Shown: positions 37,167 to 47,753, numbered from the stretch's first letter. The stretch: 64,000 nt of DNA from Nocardioides immobilis (GCF_003515065.1 NZ_QXGH01000009.1:530655-594654); one strand, 5' to 3'. Made by a program: numbers and translations. The notes: generated by a model not told the origin, from the sequence alone.

Positions 37167-37541
37167 AACGGTCACCAGCCGGTCGACTCCTACGAGATCC
37201 CGGACCGGATCCGCCGCCAGGTCGAGCTGGCCGACCACCACTGCACCTACCCCTGCTGCACCCGACCCGCCGAACGCTGCGACCTCGACCACAACGCCCC
37301 CCACACCCAGGGCGGACCGACGTGTCGGTGCAACCTGAACCCGAAGTGCCGAGGCCACCACCGGTACAAGACCTCAGGACTCGCGACCTGCCGGACCCTC
37401 TCACCCGGCACCTACCTGTGGACCCTGCCCAGCGGGCTGTACCTGGTCGACCCCACCGGCACCTACGACCTCACACCCCGACCCGGCACCACCCAGCCGT
37501 CCGAGCCGCCGACCGACCCGGCCGATCCACCCGACGAGTAG
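36135..37541 (+). CDS. DUF222 / 13E12-repeat HNH endonuclease family protein, copy A (intact)
   Basis: A 468-aa protein with an N-terminal DUF222 (13E12) domain (about 30-330) and a C-terminal HNH nuclease motif: CTYPCCTRPAERCDLDHN, then GGPTCRCNLNPKCRGHHRYK. The Cys residues suit a structural zinc. The protein ends in a Pro-rich tail. These genes are multi-copy in Nocardioides and mycobacteria, where they behave like selfish or recombining elements; their role is unknown. ATG at 36135 or 36144 is the start. A conserved CCGCCTGT inverted repeat precedes it. Confidence 0.88.
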   Translation: MFSMDLGTAPLFGLSAPVADEAVEGVPVTRSRELLAGIRDDQTAITEHEISKIRRIAEWAAEHVVADGAEASTITERGLDTGLPVAGPGAPLISDFAVMELSALLGRSLDSGRAYVGQVVELAYRLPRTWARVLEGRVPVWKALRFADTTRTLPADAAGFVDRQLAPIAHGVSWAQIDRLVEEAMVRYDPAAAEEKRTAAQEARHVDIDLDRVGFDGTAEVSATLDIADALDLEAAVARRAKLLGQLGCEDSLDVRRSVALGEIARQDLALDLQVVDPDTGEITRTVPGRRVELIVHLNDAIGHTADGAVGRFANTRTPISPEQVKEWMGTPGTSVLVRPVIDLNGHQPVDSYEIPDRIRRQVELADHHCTYPCCTRPAERCDLDHNAPHTQGGPTCRCNLNPKCRGHHRYKTSGLATCRTLSPGTYLWTLPSGLYLVDPTGTYDLTPRPGTTQPSEPPTDPADPPDE

Positions 37542-37601
37542 CCACCGAGCCCCGCACCCCGCCACCTGGTTCCACCGGCGGGGCTATCGGCGCGCTCAAG
37601 G

Positions 37602-37646
37602 GGTGGCTTCGAGGCTCCTCGGTGCGTTCGTCGCACCTCAACCACC
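37602..37646. repeat. Palindromic repeat GGTTGAGGTGCGACGA-type, intergenic copy
   Basis: GGTGGCTTCGAGG at one end and ACCTCAACCACC at the other enclose a hairpin core. The element is shared with 45182-45223 (inside the nnr gene) and 62785-62860. Here it lies in the 264-base gap between the DUF222 stop and the hydrolase stop; nothing else is seen there. Confidence 0.75.
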
Positions 37647-37805
37647 GCGCGCCCGGCCGCCGACCGCGACCACCCGCCGTACCTGCCCCGGCCGCAACCC
37701 GAGCGAGCACCCCAGACCTCGCCGCGCCCTCCCTGGCGCGCGACCAAGTGCCGCAACCCACAACGACGGCGACCACGCCTCCTCGAAAGCTCAACGGCCC
37801 GGCGG

Positions 37806-38642
37806 TCACCCACCGCCGTCGCGTGCGGGTGATGACTGGAACCCCAACGCCGATGCGATGACCGGCCACGCGCGAGCGCCCAGCGCCTGGTCCGCCTCGA
37901 CCGTCCCGCCTCGCTGCATCCGCTGACCGGCGTTGACGGCGGTCTCTCCGGGGAGCAGCGGCCGGTGCCCGGCGTCGGGTTCCGTGACGACCTCGGTGGG
38001 GAGGCCGTGCTGGTCACGGCGGGCGGCGATGGCGCCGGCGAAGTCGACCGCGGGCCACACCTGGTCGTCCCCGCCGGCAACCAGCACCACACGCCCGCGG
38101 ATCCGCTCCACCGGGATCGTCGCGGCGGCGACGGCCGCGGGATCGGCAGCGGCCAGGCTCTCGGCGTACCAGCCGCGGTAGGCGGGCGGGTCGGAGGACG
38201 GCGTCCAGTCGTCGCGGAACGGGACGTACGGCAGCGGCGCGCTCTGCCAGGTCCAGTGCGACGTCCATCGGCCGTCGCCGTACCCGGGCCAGACGTACGC
38301 CGACGGCGTGAACCCGACCGTGACCGCCACCCGATCGTCGAGCGGGGCGACGAGGAGCGCGGCCTCGGCCCCGAAGGACGTCCCGGCGATCGCGAGCCGG
38401 TCGCACTCCGGGGCGAGCAGATCGAGGGCTTCGACGACGAGCTCGAGCGGTACGTCGTACGGCCCGGTCTGCTGACCGGGACCGCCGAACCACCGGATCG
38501 CGAGAACGGTGGCGCCGTGGCGCGCCAACAGCTCCGCCCGGTCCACGTCGACCCGTCCGCTCGAGCCGGCCAGCAGCAGCACCCCGGTCCCGCACGCCGC
38601 CGCCGGCCGGACCAGCCGCCACTCCGGGTCGGGAAGGTCCAC
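37806..38642 (-). CDS. Acyl-CoA thioester hydrolase/BAAT-type alpha/beta hydrolase
   Basis: A 278-aa alpha/beta hydrolase. The nucleophile is in IAGTSFGAEAAL, the acid in VLVAGGDDQVWP, and the catalytic His in DAGHRPLLPGE. The pattern, with SGRVDVDRAELLARHGATVLAI and PYVPFRD, resembles the C-terminal acyl-CoA thioester hydrolase (BAAT) family. It starts with GTG only 4 bases after the tsaD stop, so it ends the glmS-tsaD run. The link to tRNA modification is unclear. Confidence 0.75.
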   Translation of the reverse strand: MDLPDPEWRLVRPAAACGTGVLLLAGSSGRVDVDRAELLARHGATVLAIRWFGGPGQQTGPYDVPLELVVEALDLLAPECDRLAIAGTSFGAEAALLVAPLDDRVAVTVGFTPSAYVWPGYGDGRWTSHWTWQSAPLPYVPFRDDWTPSSDPPAYRGWYAESLAAADPAAVAAATIPVERIRGRVVLVAGGDDQVWPAVDFAGAIAARRDQHGLPTEVVTEPDAGHRPLLPGETAVNAGQRMQRGGTVEADQALGARAWPVIASALGFQSSPARDGGG

Positions 38643-38646
38643 GTGC

Positions 38647-39702
38647 TCAGCCCGCGAGGACGGTGGTGACGGGCAGGCTCGAGTCCGCCGGCAGGTCGTA
38701 CGACGACGGCGGGCGCCCCCGCCCGACGATCGACGAGCCCAGGGCGGCGACCATGGCGCCGTTGTCGGTGCAGAGCCCGGGCCGCGGGACCCGCACCCGG
38801 ATCCCGAGCGCGGACGCCCGCTCCTCGGCCATGGCGCGGAGCCGGGAGTTGGCGGCGACGCCGCCGCCGATGAGCAGGTCCTCGATCCCCTCGGAGGACG
38901 CGGCGTCGAGCGCCTTGCGCACCAGGACGTCGCAGACCGCCTCCTGGAAGGAGGCAGCCACGTCGGCGACCGGTACCGGCTCGCCCGACCGCTCGCGAGC
39001 CTCGACCCAACGGGCGACCGCGGTCTTGAGCCCCGAGAACGAGAAGTCGAACCGGTGCCGCTCGAGGTCGCGACGACTGGTCAGCCCGCGCGGGAAGTCG
39101 ATGGCCACCGACGATCCCGAGGCCGCGCTCCGGTCGATGTGCGGGCCGCCGGGGAACGGCAGGCCGAGCAGCCGGGCGACCTTGTCGAACGCCTCCCCCG
39201 CGGCGTCGTCGATGGTCGCGCCCATCGCCTCGATGTCTCCGGTGACGTCGGTGACCCGAAGCAGGCTCGAGTGCCCGCCCGACACCAGCAGAGCCAGGCA
39301 CGGCTCCGGCAGCGGGCCGTGCTCGAGCTGGTCGACGGCGACGTGCGCCGCGAGGTGGTTGACGCCGTACAGCGGCTTGCCGAGCGAGAACGCGAGCGAC
39401 TTCGCCGCGGCGACGCCGACGAGCAGTGCCCCCGCGAGTCCGGGCCCGTTCGTGACCGCGATGGCGTCGACGTCGTGGAGCGCGATCCCGGCGGTCTCAC
39501 ACGCACGCTCGATGGTCGGCACCATCGCCTCCAGGTGCGCGCGGCTGGCGACCTCGGGCACCACGCCGCCGAAGCGGGCGTGCTCGTCGACGCTGCTCGC
39601 GATCGCGTCGGCCAGGAGCGTGTGACCGCGGACGATGCCGACGCCGGTCTCGTCACAGGAGGTCTCGATCCCGAGCACCAGCGGTTCGTCGGTCGTCGTC
39701 AC
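38647..39702 (-). CDS. tsaD: tRNA N6-threonylcarbamoyladenosine synthase catalytic subunit
   Basis: A 351-aa Kae1/TsaD protein that transfers the threonylcarbamoyl group to A37 of ANN-decoding tRNAs. It has [15 protein letters not shown], the metal-binding HLAAH in [22 protein letters not shown], and [10 protein letters not shown]. The start is GTG at 39702, which overlaps the rimI stop (GTGA). It works with TsaB and TsaE, encoded just upstream, and TsaC, which is not in the window. Confidence 0.96.
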   Translation of the reverse strand: MTTTDEPLVLGIETSCDETGVGIVRGHTLLADAIASSVDEHARFGGVVPEVASRAHLEAMVPTIERACETAGIALHDVDAIAVTNGPGLAGALLVGVAAAKSLAFSLGKPLYGVNHLAAHVAVDQLEHGPLPEPCLALLVSGGHSSLLRVTDVTGDIEAMGATIDDAAGEAFDKVARLLGLPFPGGPHIDRSAASGSSVAIDFPRGLTSRRDLERHRFDFSFSGLKTAVARWVEARERSGEPVPVADVAASFQEAVCDVLVRKALDAASSEGIEDLLIGGGVAANSRLRAMAEERASALGIRVRVPRPGLCTDNGAMVAALGSSIVGRGRPPSSYDLPADSSLPVTTVLAG

Positions 39703-40157
39703 TCGCCCATTCTCACAAACCGCTGGAGCACGACGGCGTCGGTGCCGTCGCGGTAGTACCGCGGCCGGCGCGCGATCTCGGCGAACCCGGCGCCCGCGTA
39801 GAACGCCAGTGCCGCCTCGTTGTCGTCGCGGACCTCGAGCAGCAGCCGTTCCGCGCCGCAGGCGGCGGCGTGGTCGTGGACGGCGGCGAGGAGTGCCGAG
39901 GCGACGCCGGTACGGCGTGCGGTGGTCACCGTCGCGATCCGCTGCAGCTCCGCGATCTCCTGCACCACGCTGACGGCCGCATGCCCGACGAACACCGAGC
40001 CCCGCTCGGCGACCAGGTAGGAGGTGGTCGGGACCCGGCCCGCGACGCCTTCTGCGACGAGCGGCTCCGACCACGGGTCGAGCGGGAACGCGACCAGCTC
40101 GAGGTCGACGATCGCGTCCACGTCCCCCAGATCGGCGGGACGGACGGACAGCGTCAC
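39699..40157 (-). CDS. rimI: Ribosomal protein S18-alanine N-acetyltransferase
   Basis: A 152-aa GNAT protein with [21 protein letters not shown] (acetyl-CoA loop), [21 protein letters not shown] and the terminal [14 protein letters not shown], all typical of RimI. The GTG start overlaps the tsaB stop and its own stop overlaps the tsaD start, giving tight coupling. RimI acetylates the N-terminus of S18 in E. coli; its position between tsaB and tsaD is conserved in actinobacteria. Confidence 0.9.
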   Translation of the reverse strand: MTLSVRPADLGDVDAIVDLELVAFPLDPWSEPLVAEGVAGRVPTTSYLVAERGSVFVGHAAVSVVQEIAELQRIATVTTARRTGVASALLAAVHDHAAACGAERLLLEVRDDNEAALAFYAGAGFAEIARRPRYYRDGTDAVVLQRFVRMGE

Positions 40158-40801
40158 GAGACCGGCTTGGGCGCTCGCGGGATCTCCGCGTCGGGGCGAC
40201 GGAGGTAGAGCGGCTCGGGATCGCTCAGCTCGACCCGCTCCTCCACCACGCACCGCGCCAGCCACCCGGCCGCGGGGCGCAGGGGCGCCCGGCCGTCCGG
40301 GAAGAAGTCGGGATACAGCGCCGCACCCTCGCCCACGACGGGGAGCGCGCGCAGGGACTCCGCGACGTCGGCCGGCCGCTGGACATCCGGTCCGGAGACC
40401 CGGAGGCCGGCGTCGTCGTACGCCGCGAGGTAGACCTCCCGCCGCCGTGCGTCGCTGGCGACCACGAACGGGCCGGCGACGGCCCCGGTGTCGACCGCCT
40501 CGACCGCGAGGACGTCGAGCGAGCACGCGCCGTAGACGGGGATCTGCAACGCGTAGGCCATCGTCCGCGCGGAGACCAGTCCCACCCGCAGGCCGGTGAA
40601 CGGCCCGGGGCCGACGCCGACCGCGATCGCTGTCAGGTCGCGCGGACCGATCCCGACCTCGCGGAGCGCCGCGTCGACGAGCGGCGTCAGCTGCTCGCCG
40701 TGCCGCATCGTCTCGCCCGACGTCAGCTGCGCCACCACGTCGGTGCCGTCGTGCACAGCGACGGTGACGGTCGGGGAAGACGTGTCGAACGCGAGCAGCA
40801 C
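40154..40801 (-). CDS. tsaB: tRNA threonylcarbamoyladenosine biosynthesis protein TsaB
   Basis: A 215-aa paralogue of TsaD that acts as the scaffold of the t6A complex. It has [38 protein letters not shown] and a short C-terminal domain, and it lacks the metal-binding histidines of TsaD. GTG start at 40801, 56 bases after the stop of the tsaE fusion gene. Its stop overlaps the rimI start. Confidence 0.94.
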   Translation of the reverse strand: MLLAFDTSSPTVTVAVHDGTDVVAQLTSGETMRHGEQLTPLVDAALREVGIGPRDLTAIAVGVGPGPFTGLRVGLVSARTMAYALQIPVYGACSLDVLAVEAVDTGAVAGPFVVASDARRREVYLAAYDDAGLRVSGPDVQRPADVAESLRALPVVGEGAALYPDFFPDGRAPLRPAAGWLARCVVEERVELSDPEPLYLRRPDAEIPRAPKPVS

Positions 40802-40857
40802 GCGTCGAGGCTAGCGGGCCCCGCTCACGGGTCCGCAGTCCGCGGGCAACCGGTCGG

Positions 40858-41805
40858 CTACGACCGGAGGTCGACGCCGAGCCAGCGTGCCCCGAGCGGG
40901 TCCAGCTCGACGGTCCGCGAGTCCTCGGACCCGCCCACGACCGAACCACTGGCCCGACGGATCCGGATCTCCAGCGGCGAGTCGGCGAGGTCCTCGGCCA
41001 GGCCCTCTCCCCACTCCACGACCGTGACCGCATGGTCCAGGTCGGTGTCGAGGTCGAGGTCGTCGAGCTCGGCGGCGCCGCCGAGCCGGTAGGCATCGAC
41101 ATGAACGAGGTCCGGGCCACCGACCAGCGACGGGTGCACCCGCGAGATCACGAACGTCGGCGACGTGACGGCCCCGCGGACCTGCAGCGCCGTCCCGAGC
41201 CCCTGCGTGAACGTGGTCTTGCCGGCGCCGAGGTCGCCGCTCAGCACCAGGACGTCGCCGGCGACCAGCTGCCGGGCGACACGCGCCGCGAGCGCCCGCA
41301 TGTCGTCGGCGGTCGGTACGGCGAACCGGTGCGGGAGCGCACGGGACATCTCGACGTACGGCGGCCGCCGGCCGGTCTCGGCGAAGCCCTGCTGCCGCCA
41401 GAACCGGGCGGTGTGCGGCAGCTCCTCGCGGGAGAACACCACCGCCCGCTCGGCCAGCCCGTCGCCGAGCTCGTTCGCGGCGTGCAGCGCAGCGCGCACC
41501 AGCGCCACGGCGACACCTCGGCCGCGCGCGGCCGGCGTGAGCCCGAACCGGCGCAGGTGCACGGTCCTCCCGTCCGGCTCGGCATCGAGCAGCACCGCAC
41601 CCGCGGCCACGCCGTCGACCCGCGCGACCAGTCCGCCACCCCCGGCCAGCCGGGCGGCGATGCTCTCCTCCGTCTCGGCGAGCGCGTCGGTGGGCGGGTC
41701 CAGCGGTGCGCGATCGGCGAAGGCGGTCCGCACGACATCCAGTACGACGTCCGCCGCCTCCGGGCCGACGACCTCGATCACCGGCTCGCTCCTGGGATCG
41801 GTCAC
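40858..41805 (-). CDS. tsaE: GNAT-TsaE fusion: acetyltransferase domain plus t6A ATPase
   Basis: A 315-aa protein. Residues about 8-155 form a GNAT domain (LRRFGLTPAARGRGVAVALV; EELPHTARFWRQQGF). Residues about 160-315 are TsaE, the P-loop ATPase of the t6A complex: Walker A GDLGAGKTT (190-198), TSPTFVISRVH, HVDAYRL, and VVEWGEGL. The GNAT half is an addition to the usual 150-residue TsaE. The GTG start overlaps the upstream hydrolase stop. There is no stop or restart between the domains, so a single polypeptide is expected. Confidence 0.92.
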   Translation of the reverse strand: MTDPRSEPVIEVVGPEAADVVLDVVRTAFADRAPLDPPTDALAETEESIAARLAGGGGLVARVDGVAAGAVLLDAEPDGRTVHLRRFGLTPAARGRGVAVALVRAALHAANELGDGLAERAVVFSREELPHTARFWRQQGFAETGRRPPYVEMSRALPHRFAVPTADDMRALAARVARQLVAGDVLVLSGDLGAGKTTFTQGLGTALQVRGAVTSPTFVISRVHPSLVGGPDLVHVDAYRLGGAAELDDLDLDTDLDHAVTVVEWGEGLAEDLADSPLEIRIRRASGSVVGGSEDSRTVELDPLGARWLGVDLRS

Positions 41806-42902
41806 CGGCTCCGGGCCCCCGTCGTGGCCGCGGTGATCAGCTGGTCGAGCTCCGCGTTGACCAGGTCGTGCCGCTCGAAGATCACCATGTGCCCCGCCCC
41901 GTCGCACTCGAGCAGCCGGGAGTCCGGGACCCTGTCGTGCAGCTTGCGGGAGTGGCCGATCGACGTGAGCTTGTCGGCGGTGCCGCAGATGACCGACGTC
42001 GGGATCGCGCCGAGGGCCTCGACGGCGTGGAACTTGTCGAGGCTGGAGAAGTGCGGGAAGAAGTCGGCGACCACCTCGAACGGCGTGGCCGACAACATCT
42101 CGTCGACGAACACGACGTAGCCGGCCGGGACGTCGCCGCCGAACGCGTAGCGGTCGGTCGCCACCGTGGCGACCGTGCGGCCGAGGCGCCGGACGTTGTC
42201 GACCAGCCGGTGACCGCGGTGGAGGGTCCGGACCGCCCGGTGGGTGACCGGCCCGCTCAACCGCGCGGGAAGCATCGGCAACAGCATCCGGCTGACGTCC
42301 AGCCCGCCGGCGGTGGTGGAGATCAGGCCGAGGCCGACGACACGGTCGCCGATCAGCTCGGGGAACTGCTCGAGCAGCGCCACGATCGACATCCCGCCCA
42401 TCGAGTGCCCGACGAGGACGATGGGGCCGTCCGGCGCCGCGGCGTCGATCACCGCCTTGAGGTCGAGGCCCAGCTGCTCGATGGTCGAGTGCTCGCGGTC
42501 GGACCTGCCGGAGCGCCCGTGCGACCGCTGGTCGTAGAAGACCGTGCGCACCAGGTTGCGGTAGGCAGCGCGCTGGAAGTGCCAGCAGTCGAGGTTGAGG
42601 CAGAAGCCATGCACGAACACCACGGTGACGTGCGGGGCCGCGCCCCGGACCCGCTTGAACAGCCGGCCTCCGAGGTCGAGGGAGCGGGCGTCGTCGACCT
42701 CGTCGATCTCGACGTGCAGCGGCACCCCGTCGTCGGCGACGACGGTGATCGGCGCCGAGTGCAGCGACCCGAACGCCACCTCCTCACCGGCGCGGCGGCT
42801 GATCGACCGTTGCTGCCGGGCCATCGTGATCGCACCGCCGGCGGCCGCGACGCCGAGCGCCCCGGCCAGCGAGCCGACGACGCGGCGGCGGACGCTGCTC
42901 AT
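41802..42902 (-). CDS. Alpha/beta hydrolase with N-terminal membrane anchor or Tat-like signal
   Basis: A 366-aa protein. The N-terminus MSSVRRRVVGSLAGALGVAAAG is basic then hydrophobic, resembling a Tat or anchor signal. The hydrolase has VVFVHGFCLNLDCWHFQ (oxyanion region), LVGHSMGGMSIVALL (nucleophile Ser), CGTADKLTS (acid) and GAGHMVIFERHD (His). It is overlapped by alr upstream and tsaE downstream (ATGA, GTGA). This hydrolase is a regular member of the actinobacterial alr-tsaE cluster; its substrate is unknown. Confidence 0.85.
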   Translation of the reverse strand: MSSVRRRVVGSLAGALGVAAAGGAITMARQQRSISRRAGEEVAFGSLHSAPITVVADDGVPLHVEIDEVDDARSLDLGGRLFKRVRGAAPHVTVVFVHGFCLNLDCWHFQRAAYRNLVRTVFYDQRSHGRSGRSDREHSTIEQLGLDLKAVIDAAAPDGPIVLVGHSMGGMSIVALLEQFPELIGDRVVGLGLISTTAGGLDVSRMLLPMLPARLSGPVTHRAVRTLHRGHRLVDNVRRLGRTVATVATDRYAFGGDVPAGYVVFVDEMLSATPFEVVADFFPHFSSLDKFHAVEALGAIPTSVICGTADKLTSIGHSRKLHDRVPDSRLLECDGAGHMVIFERHDLVNAELDQLITAATTGARSR

Positions 42903-44104
42903 GGCATGGCCTCGCTGTCGACGTACCTCCGGGTCATCCGGCCTCCGATCCTGGTGACGATCTCGTAGCTGATGGTGCCGCACGCCTCCGCCCAGTCCTG
43001 CGCGGTCGGCACGTCCGGCCCCGACCCGAAGAGCACGACCTCGTCGCCGATCCCGGCCGGTTCACCGTCGAGGTCGACCATGAACTGGTCCATGCAGATC
43101 GTGCCGCGGATCGGGCGTCGCTTGCCGCCGACCGCGACCTCGGCGCTGGGGCCGGGCCCGGGGTGGAACGCGTGGCGCGGGATGCCGTCGCCGTACCCGA
43201 GCGGCACCAGGCCGACCGTCGTCGGCCGGTCAGCGACCCAGCGGTGGCCGTAGGAGACGGCGTCGCCGGGCGCGAGCTCCTTGACGAGGGCCAGCCGGGT
43301 GCGCACCGTCATCGCCGGGATCAGACCCAGGTCGGGCGTGCTGCCGGGCGCCGGGTCGAGCCCGAAGACCGCGATGCCGCAGCGGACGGCGTCGAAGCGG
43401 GAAGAAGGCCGCAGCACGGCAGCCGCGGAGTTGGCCAGGTGCAGCAGCTCGGGGCGCAGGCCGCAGTCCTCCGCGAGCGCCACGGCGGCGCGGAAGGCCT
43501 CCTCCTGACGGTCGTTCGCCGGATGGGCGGGCTCGTCGCTGCAGGCGAAGTGCGACCAGAGTCCGGTGATCTTCCAGGTGCCGTCGCGCTCCCCGGCACG
43601 GGCGCGGGAGAACAGGTCCAACCAGCTCGAGCGCGGGGCCCCGCCGCGGTTGAGCCCGGTGTCGACCTTGAGCTGCACCCGTGCGCGTCGGCCGACCGTC
43701 TCGGCCGCGGCGGCGATGGCGTCGAGCTCGGCGACGGAGTACGCCGAGAGGTCGATCCCTTCCTCGACCGGGCGCTCGAGGTCGGTCCCGGGCAGCATCA
43801 GCCAGCAGAGCAGCGGGCCGGCGTACCCGGCCTCGCGCAGCTGGAGCGCCTCGGCGACGGTCGCGGCGGCGAGCCACTCGGCGCCGCCCTCGCGGGCGGC
43901 CCGCGCGGCCTCGACCATCCCGTGGCCGTAGCCGTCGGCCTTCACCACGGCGATGAGCGGCACCCCGATCAGCTCGCGCAGCACGCGCACGTTGTGCCGG
44001 ATCGCCGCCAGGTTGACGACGATCTCGGCGAGCTCTCCGCGCGGCGTCGAAGCCGTCGTCGGGGGGCCCACGGGGGGCGAAGCCCCCCGTGTGTGGTCGG
44101 ACAT
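42899..44104 (-). CDS. alr: Alanine racemase
   Basis: A 401-aa PLP enzyme making D-alanine for peptidoglycan. The PLP lysine is in AVVKADGYGHGMVEAARAAR, the second-subunit Tyr region is in GDAVSYGHRWVADRPTTVG, and RGTICMDQFMVDL is conserved. About 20 extra residues (HTRGASPPVGPPTTASTP) precede the usual start and include a strong hairpin sequence (44069-44091). ATG at 44104 has GGGAGA upstream. It is 16 bases after the nnr stop. Confidence 0.95.
   Translation of the reverse strand: MSDHTRGASPPVGPPTTASTPRGELAEIVVNLAAIRHNVRVLRELIGVPLIAVVKADGYGHGMVEAARAAREGGAEWLAAATVAEALQLREAGYAGPLLCWLMLPGTDLERPVEEGIDLSAYSVAELDAIAAAAETVGRRARVQLKVDTGLNRGGAPRSSWLDLFSRARAGERDGTWKITGLWSHFACSDEPAHPANDRQEEAFRAAVALAEDCGLRPELLHLANSAAAVLRPSSRFDAVRCGIAVFGLDPAPGSTPDLGLIPAMTVRTRLALVKELAPGDAVSYGHRWVADRPTTVGLVPLGYGDGIPRHAFHPGPGPSAEVAVGGKRRPIRGTICMDQFMVDLDGEPAGIGDEVVLFGSGPDVPTAQDWAEACGTISYEIVTRIGGRMTRRYVDSEAMP
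44069..44091 (-). other. 10-bp hairpin within the 5' end of alr
   Basis: CACGGGGGGC and GCCCCCCGTG enclose GAA, starting 13 bases inside the alr reading frame. So stable a stem next to the start codon may reduce translation or mark a repeat inserted into a dispensable N-terminal extension. Confidence 0.6.
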
Positions 44105-44120
44105 GGGTCCGATTCTCCCA

Positions 44121-45539
44121 TCATGCCGGCAGCGTCGCGATGACCCCCGGCAGCGCGCGCGCCACGTCGGTGGCCACGATCGGGCCGCCACGGGATGCCA
44201 GGGTGGCAGCCGCGCCGTGCAGCCAGGACCCGACCGACGCGGCGTCGTACGGCGTCAGGCCGGCGGCCAGCAGTGCGCCGATCACCCCACCGAGCACGTC
44301 GCCGGCGCCGGCGGTGGCGAGCCACGGAATGCCGGTCGTGGTCACCCGGACCGGCCGTCCCGGCTCCGCGACGAGCGAGTGGCGGCCCTTCAGGAGCACA
44401 GTCGTGCCGTAGACGTCGGCGGCGGCGCGGACGTGGTGGAGGGGGCGGGCCTCGACGTCGACGCGGTCCTCGCCGAGCATCGTCGCGAGCTCGCCCGCGT
44501 GCGGAGTGAGTACGGCGGGCAGCCCGGTGACGAGGTCCGCGAACTCCAGCGCGTCGGCATCGACGACCAGCGGCACCTCGTCGGCCAGCGCGGCCTGCAA
44601 CGCCTCCTCGGCCCCGCTGTCGCTGCCGGACCCCACGACCCAGGCCTGGACCCGGCCGTCCCCCACCACGTCGGGATGGGCCTCCCGCACCCGGTCCACC
44701 ACCGCCGGGTCGCCGACGTACCGGACCATGCCCGCGAGCCCGCAGTCCGCGCCGGCCACGCTGAGGAGCGCTGCACCGGGGTAGGTCGCCGAGCCCGCGC
44801 GGACGCCGACCACACCGCGGGTGTACTTGTGCGCCTGCGGGTCGGGCCACGGCAGCAGCGCCGCCACGTCCGCCGGCTGCAGCGCCTCGAGCGCCGGCTC
44901 CGGCAGGTCGAGGCCGATGTCGACCAGGTGCACGACGCCGCTGTGCTGCGCTGCCGGATCGACGAGCTGGGCGACCTTGTGGGTGCCGAACGTGACCGTC
45001 ACGTCGGCCGTCACGTGCGACCCGGCGAGCTCGCCGGTGTCGACGTCGACGCCCGAGGGGATGTCGACCGCGACCACCGGGACACCGGCCACGGCGTCGA
45101 GTGCCGCGGCCGCGTCCGGCCGCAGTGGCGGGCGGCCGCCGATGCCGACGATCCCGTCGACCACCACGTCGAAGTCGCGCCTTGGCTTCGAGGCTCCTCG
45201 CTGCGCTCGTCGCACCTCAACCAGCGGCGGATCGATGACCCGCCCGCCTGCCTCCCGGAGCGCCGCCACCCCATCCTGGTGCGCCCGGTCGGACAGCAGC
45301 CACGCCTCGACGTACGCCCCTCGCCGCGCGAGCACGGCGCCGGCGTACAGCGCGTCACCGCCGTTGTCCCCCGAGCCGACGAGCAGCAGCACGCGACGCC
45401 CGTAGCCGCCGCCGAGGAGATCCAGTACGGCGTACGCCAGCCCATGCGCGGCGCGCTGCATCAGGGCGCCCTCGGGCAGCGCGGCGAGGAGCGTCGCCTC
45501 GGCCGCCCGGACCTGTTCGACCGTGTGCGCGCGGAGCAT
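44121..45539 (-). CDS. nnr: Bifunctional NAD(P)HX epimerase/dehydratase with in-frame repeat insertion
   Basis: A 472-aa fusion that repairs hydrated NAD(P)H. The N-terminal half is the epimerase (VGSGDNGGDALYAGAVLARRG; FDVVVDGIVGIGG), the C-terminal half the ADP-dependent dehydratase (YTRGVVGVRAGSATYPGAALL; LTPHAGELATML; GAGDVLGGVIGALLA). Residues about 105-120 (LVEVRRAQRGASKPR) are encoded by a 42-base copy of the genome's palindromic repeat, inserted between VID and RDFDVVVDG without breaking the frame. ATG 45539 shares its A with the acpS stop. Confidence 0.93.
   Translation of the reverse strand: MLRAHTVEQVRAAEATLLAALPEGALMQRAAHGLAYAVLDLLGGGYGRRVLLLVGSGDNGGDALYAGAVLARRGAYVEAWLLSDRAHQDGVAALREAGGRVIDPPLVEVRRAQRGASKPRRDFDVVVDGIVGIGGRPPLRPDAAAALDAVAGVPVVAVDIPSGVDVDTGELAGSHVTADVTVTFGTHKVAQLVDPAAQHSGVVHLVDIGLDLPEPALEALQPADVAALLPWPDPQAHKYTRGVVGVRAGSATYPGAALLSVAGADCGLAGMVRYVGDPAVVDRVREAHPDVVGDGRVQAWVVGSGSDSGAEEALQAALADEVPLVVDADALEFADLVTGLPAVLTPHAGELATMLGEDRVDVEARPLHHVRAAADVYGTTVLLKGRHSLVAEPGRPVRVTTTGIPWLATAGAGDVLGGVIGALLAAGLTPYDAASVGSWLHGAAATLASRGGPIVATDVARALPGVIATLPA
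45182..45223. repeat. Palindromic repeat inserted in-frame within nnr
   Basis: TTGGCTTCGAGGCTCCTCG through GCACCTCAACCAG matches 37602-37646 closely. The element contributes about 14 codons to nnr and is free of stops in the frame used. Such in-coding palindromic elements recall the Rickettsia RPE type. Confidence 0.85.
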
Positions 45540-45892
45540 CAGCTCTCCAGGACGACCATCGCGGAGGCGATGCCGGCGTCGTGGGACAGGGAGAGGTGCA
45601 CGTGGTTGACGCCGAGCGCCTGGGCCTGGGCGAGCACGGTGCCGCGGATCTCGAAGACGGGCCGCCCGGACTCCTCGCGGATCACCTCGGCGTCGTGCCA
45701 CTCCATGCCGCGGGGGGCGCCGAGCGCCTTGGCCAGGGCCTCCTTGGCGGCGAACCGCGCGGCGAGCGACGCGGTCGGCAGGGTCCGCTCGGCCTCGGTG
45801 AAGAGACGCACGGCGAGCGCGGGCGTGCGCTCGATCGAGGCGGCGAAGCGGTCGAGCTCACAGACATCGATGCCGACCCCGATCACTGCCAC
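45539..45892 (-). CDS. acpS: Holo-[acyl-carrier-protein] synthase
   Basis: A 117-aa AcpS that transfers 4'-phosphopantetheine from CoA to acyl carrier protein. Motifs are [14 protein letters not shown] (Mg-binding Asp) and [14 protein letters not shown], with [15 protein letters not shown] at the end. GTG at 45892 is used; GTG at 45886 is possible. It is 16 bases after the glmS stop, and its stop overlaps the nnr start. Confidence 0.94.
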   Translation of the reverse strand: MAVIGVGIDVCELDRFAASIERTPALAVRLFTEAERTLPTASLAARFAAKEALAKALGAPRGMEWHDAEVIREESGRPVFEIRGTVLAQAQALGVNHVHLSLSHDAGIASAMVVLES

Positions 45893-45908
45893 GAGCCCAT
45901 GCCCCGCT

Positions 45909-47753
<1,845 letters not shown>

